A stretch of DNA of 10,313 nucleotides, from the NCBI RefSeq assembly GCF_026151205.1, contig NW_026971987.1, forward strand, positions 1-10,313, written 5' to 3'. This document shows positions 9,540 to 10,313 of this stretch, in pieces. The notes beneath the pieces are model-generated. The model ran no database searches and had not been told where the DNA came from. It saw only the letters and a program-made list of their open reading frames with translations. Source of the stretch: Bolinopsis microptera. Its lineage: Eukaryota > Ctenophora > Tentaculata > Lobata > Bolinopsidae. Every line of letters begins with the position of its first letter. Position 1 is the stretch's first letter. A program made the translations under genes and the position numbers.

Positions 9540-10280
9540 TCCCAGCATGTCTTTCAAAATGGGCAATGAAATTGGAATTTTTCTTCTTATTCCTTTCATT
9601 TTTCTTTTCCCCTTCCACGTGAACACGTAGGGCCTCCATTTTTAAAATGTTTTTTTTACTTCTTTTCCTGTTTTCGGCTGAATTTTCTTCCCCAAAAAAA
9701 AGGTTGCCTAAAATTGATAGTTTGTTATTTTGAAATAAACGGCATAAGATTTTTTAATAAAGTGTTAGATTTTTTATTTTAGCGTATAGGGTTTGTTTTT
9801 TTAAGTTATTTTTTTAGATTTTTAATAAAACCTTAAAATTTTGGCAACAGGTCGGTGGGTTTTATTAGGGTTGTATTCATCGATTTTATGGGTTGGTCGG
9901 TTAAAACAAAACGGAGAAATTCTCGGACAATTTCTGATTTCCTCCTCGTCGCCAAAAATGGTTGTCCTCCATAGAAGATGCCGTCACCAAAAAATTCGTG
10001 TGAAAACGTTCCCCACTTTAAGAGGAACGAACATGGGGGAACCCTTCATCAAAAAAAAGGCCGCCCTTTTTTGAGCGAGGGTTATTTAAAAAAAAACAGC
10101 GGCTCCCCCCTCCGCGGGCGATCTTCAAGGCTGAAATCACTTTCCTTCCTCCAGGGTTTTTCTCCCGGTAAACAGCTCTAATTCACCCATGGGGGGAAAG
10201 CCTTTTCAGTTAACCATGTTGAACCCCCTCTACTTTTCCCAAGGGTCAAACATCCCCTTTTGGGCGTGGGAACCCAAAAA
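9540..10280 (-). pseudogene. Decayed mariner-type (Tc1/mariner, DDD) transposase
   Basis: A mariner transposase cuts and pastes its own element at TA sites using three catalytic Asp. Read on the minus strand with frame changes, the family landmarks appear in order. The N-terminal helix-turn-helix start is at 10268-10233 (H-A-Q-K-G-M-F-D-P-W-E-K, like the His..Met..Phe-Glu-Lys opening of many invertebrate mariners). E-K-A-F at 10207-10196 is followed by V-N. W-R-K-E-S-D-F-S-L-E-D-R-P-R-R-G at 10153-10106 matches the WF.KF.SGD.SLED..R.GRP block. C-S-F-L-L-K-W-G-T-F is at 10033-10004, then L-V-T at 9990-9982 before the first catalytic Asp, then D-N-H..R-R..Q.L-S to 9925. N-R-K-R is at 9672-9661, H-F-K-N-G-G-P-T-C-S-R at 9649-9617 (family HQDNARPHVSR) and F-Q-F-H-C-P-F at 9577-9557 (family HPPYSPD). 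The second-Asp position lies 25 codons before the His, against about 24 in the family. All three catalytic Asp are damaged or unreadable, stops interrupt every frame, and about 140 nt between SLED and the first Asp is missing. It cannot encode an enzyme as written. The family call is fairly sure; the subfamily is not. Confidence 0.8.
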
Positions 10281-10313
10281 AGCCCTGGTGGAAAGTTTAA
10301 ATTTTAACAAACG
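9540..10313 (-). mobile_element. Mariner-like DNA transposon remnant, ends not defined
   Basis: This is the element carrying the transposase remnant. The transposase N-terminus begins only about 45 bases inside the right edge, so the upstream terminal inverted repeat should lie beyond 10313. At the other end I see no recognisable inverted repeat or TA target duplication. Sequence below about 9540 becomes G-rich and no longer matches the transposase C-terminus, so the left limit is a minimum. The element is presumably immobile, because its transposase is broken. Confidence 0.7.

Noticed and set aside
9848-9885. Pro-Asn-Lys-Thr segment resembling the mariner PN.T motif
   Set aside because: Spacing is off: it lies too close to the D-N-H block and too far from N-R-K-R by about 50-80 nt, so I do not use it as evidence.

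Overview
The window looks like non-coding, AT-rich animal DNA. Intact bacterial-style genes are absent: open frames are short, spaced like chance ORFs, and built largely from homopolymer codons (Phe, Lys, Pro, Gly). Two selfish-element signatures point to an animal: a decayed mariner-type (Tc1/mariner, DDD) transposase at the right end, and a tRNA-derived SINE-like unit near the left end. I cannot name the species or phylum.

The sequence also looks noisy. Runs of C, T, A and G are far longer and more frequent than expected, and the transposase homology jumps between frames every 10-20 codons with indels of a few bases. C-runs clearly outnumber G-runs on the given strand over most of the window. 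This could reflect an uncorrected or poorly polished long read, real decay, or both, so every reading frame here should be treated as provisional.

Layout. 1-1040: homopolymer-rich sequence with no gene. 1050-1128: SINE-like unit with pol III A and B boxes. 1478-1510: G-quadruplex-type purine run. 1577-1737: degenerate tandem repeat. 1750-4560: featureless AT-rich DNA with one CCAAT motif on each strand. 4574-4788: a short unrecognised open frame followed by a GC-rich hairpin. 5050-5165 and 5799-5880: CACGTG-containing dispersed repeats. 6239-6420: a second, weaker SINE-like candidate. 7030-7270: a GC-rich island holding an imperfect direct repeat with CTGATTGG motifs. 7951-8005: five tandem CAGGTAA-type units. 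8692-9200: two overlapping unrecognised minus-strand open frames. 9315-9362: strong G-quadruplex candidate. 9540-10313: mariner transposase remnant on the minus strand, with its N-terminus near 10268.

No set of genes works together here. The window is best read as intergenic or intronic DNA carrying dead or decaying repeats. The only recognisable protein-coding ancestry is the transposase. I found no convincing new biological system.
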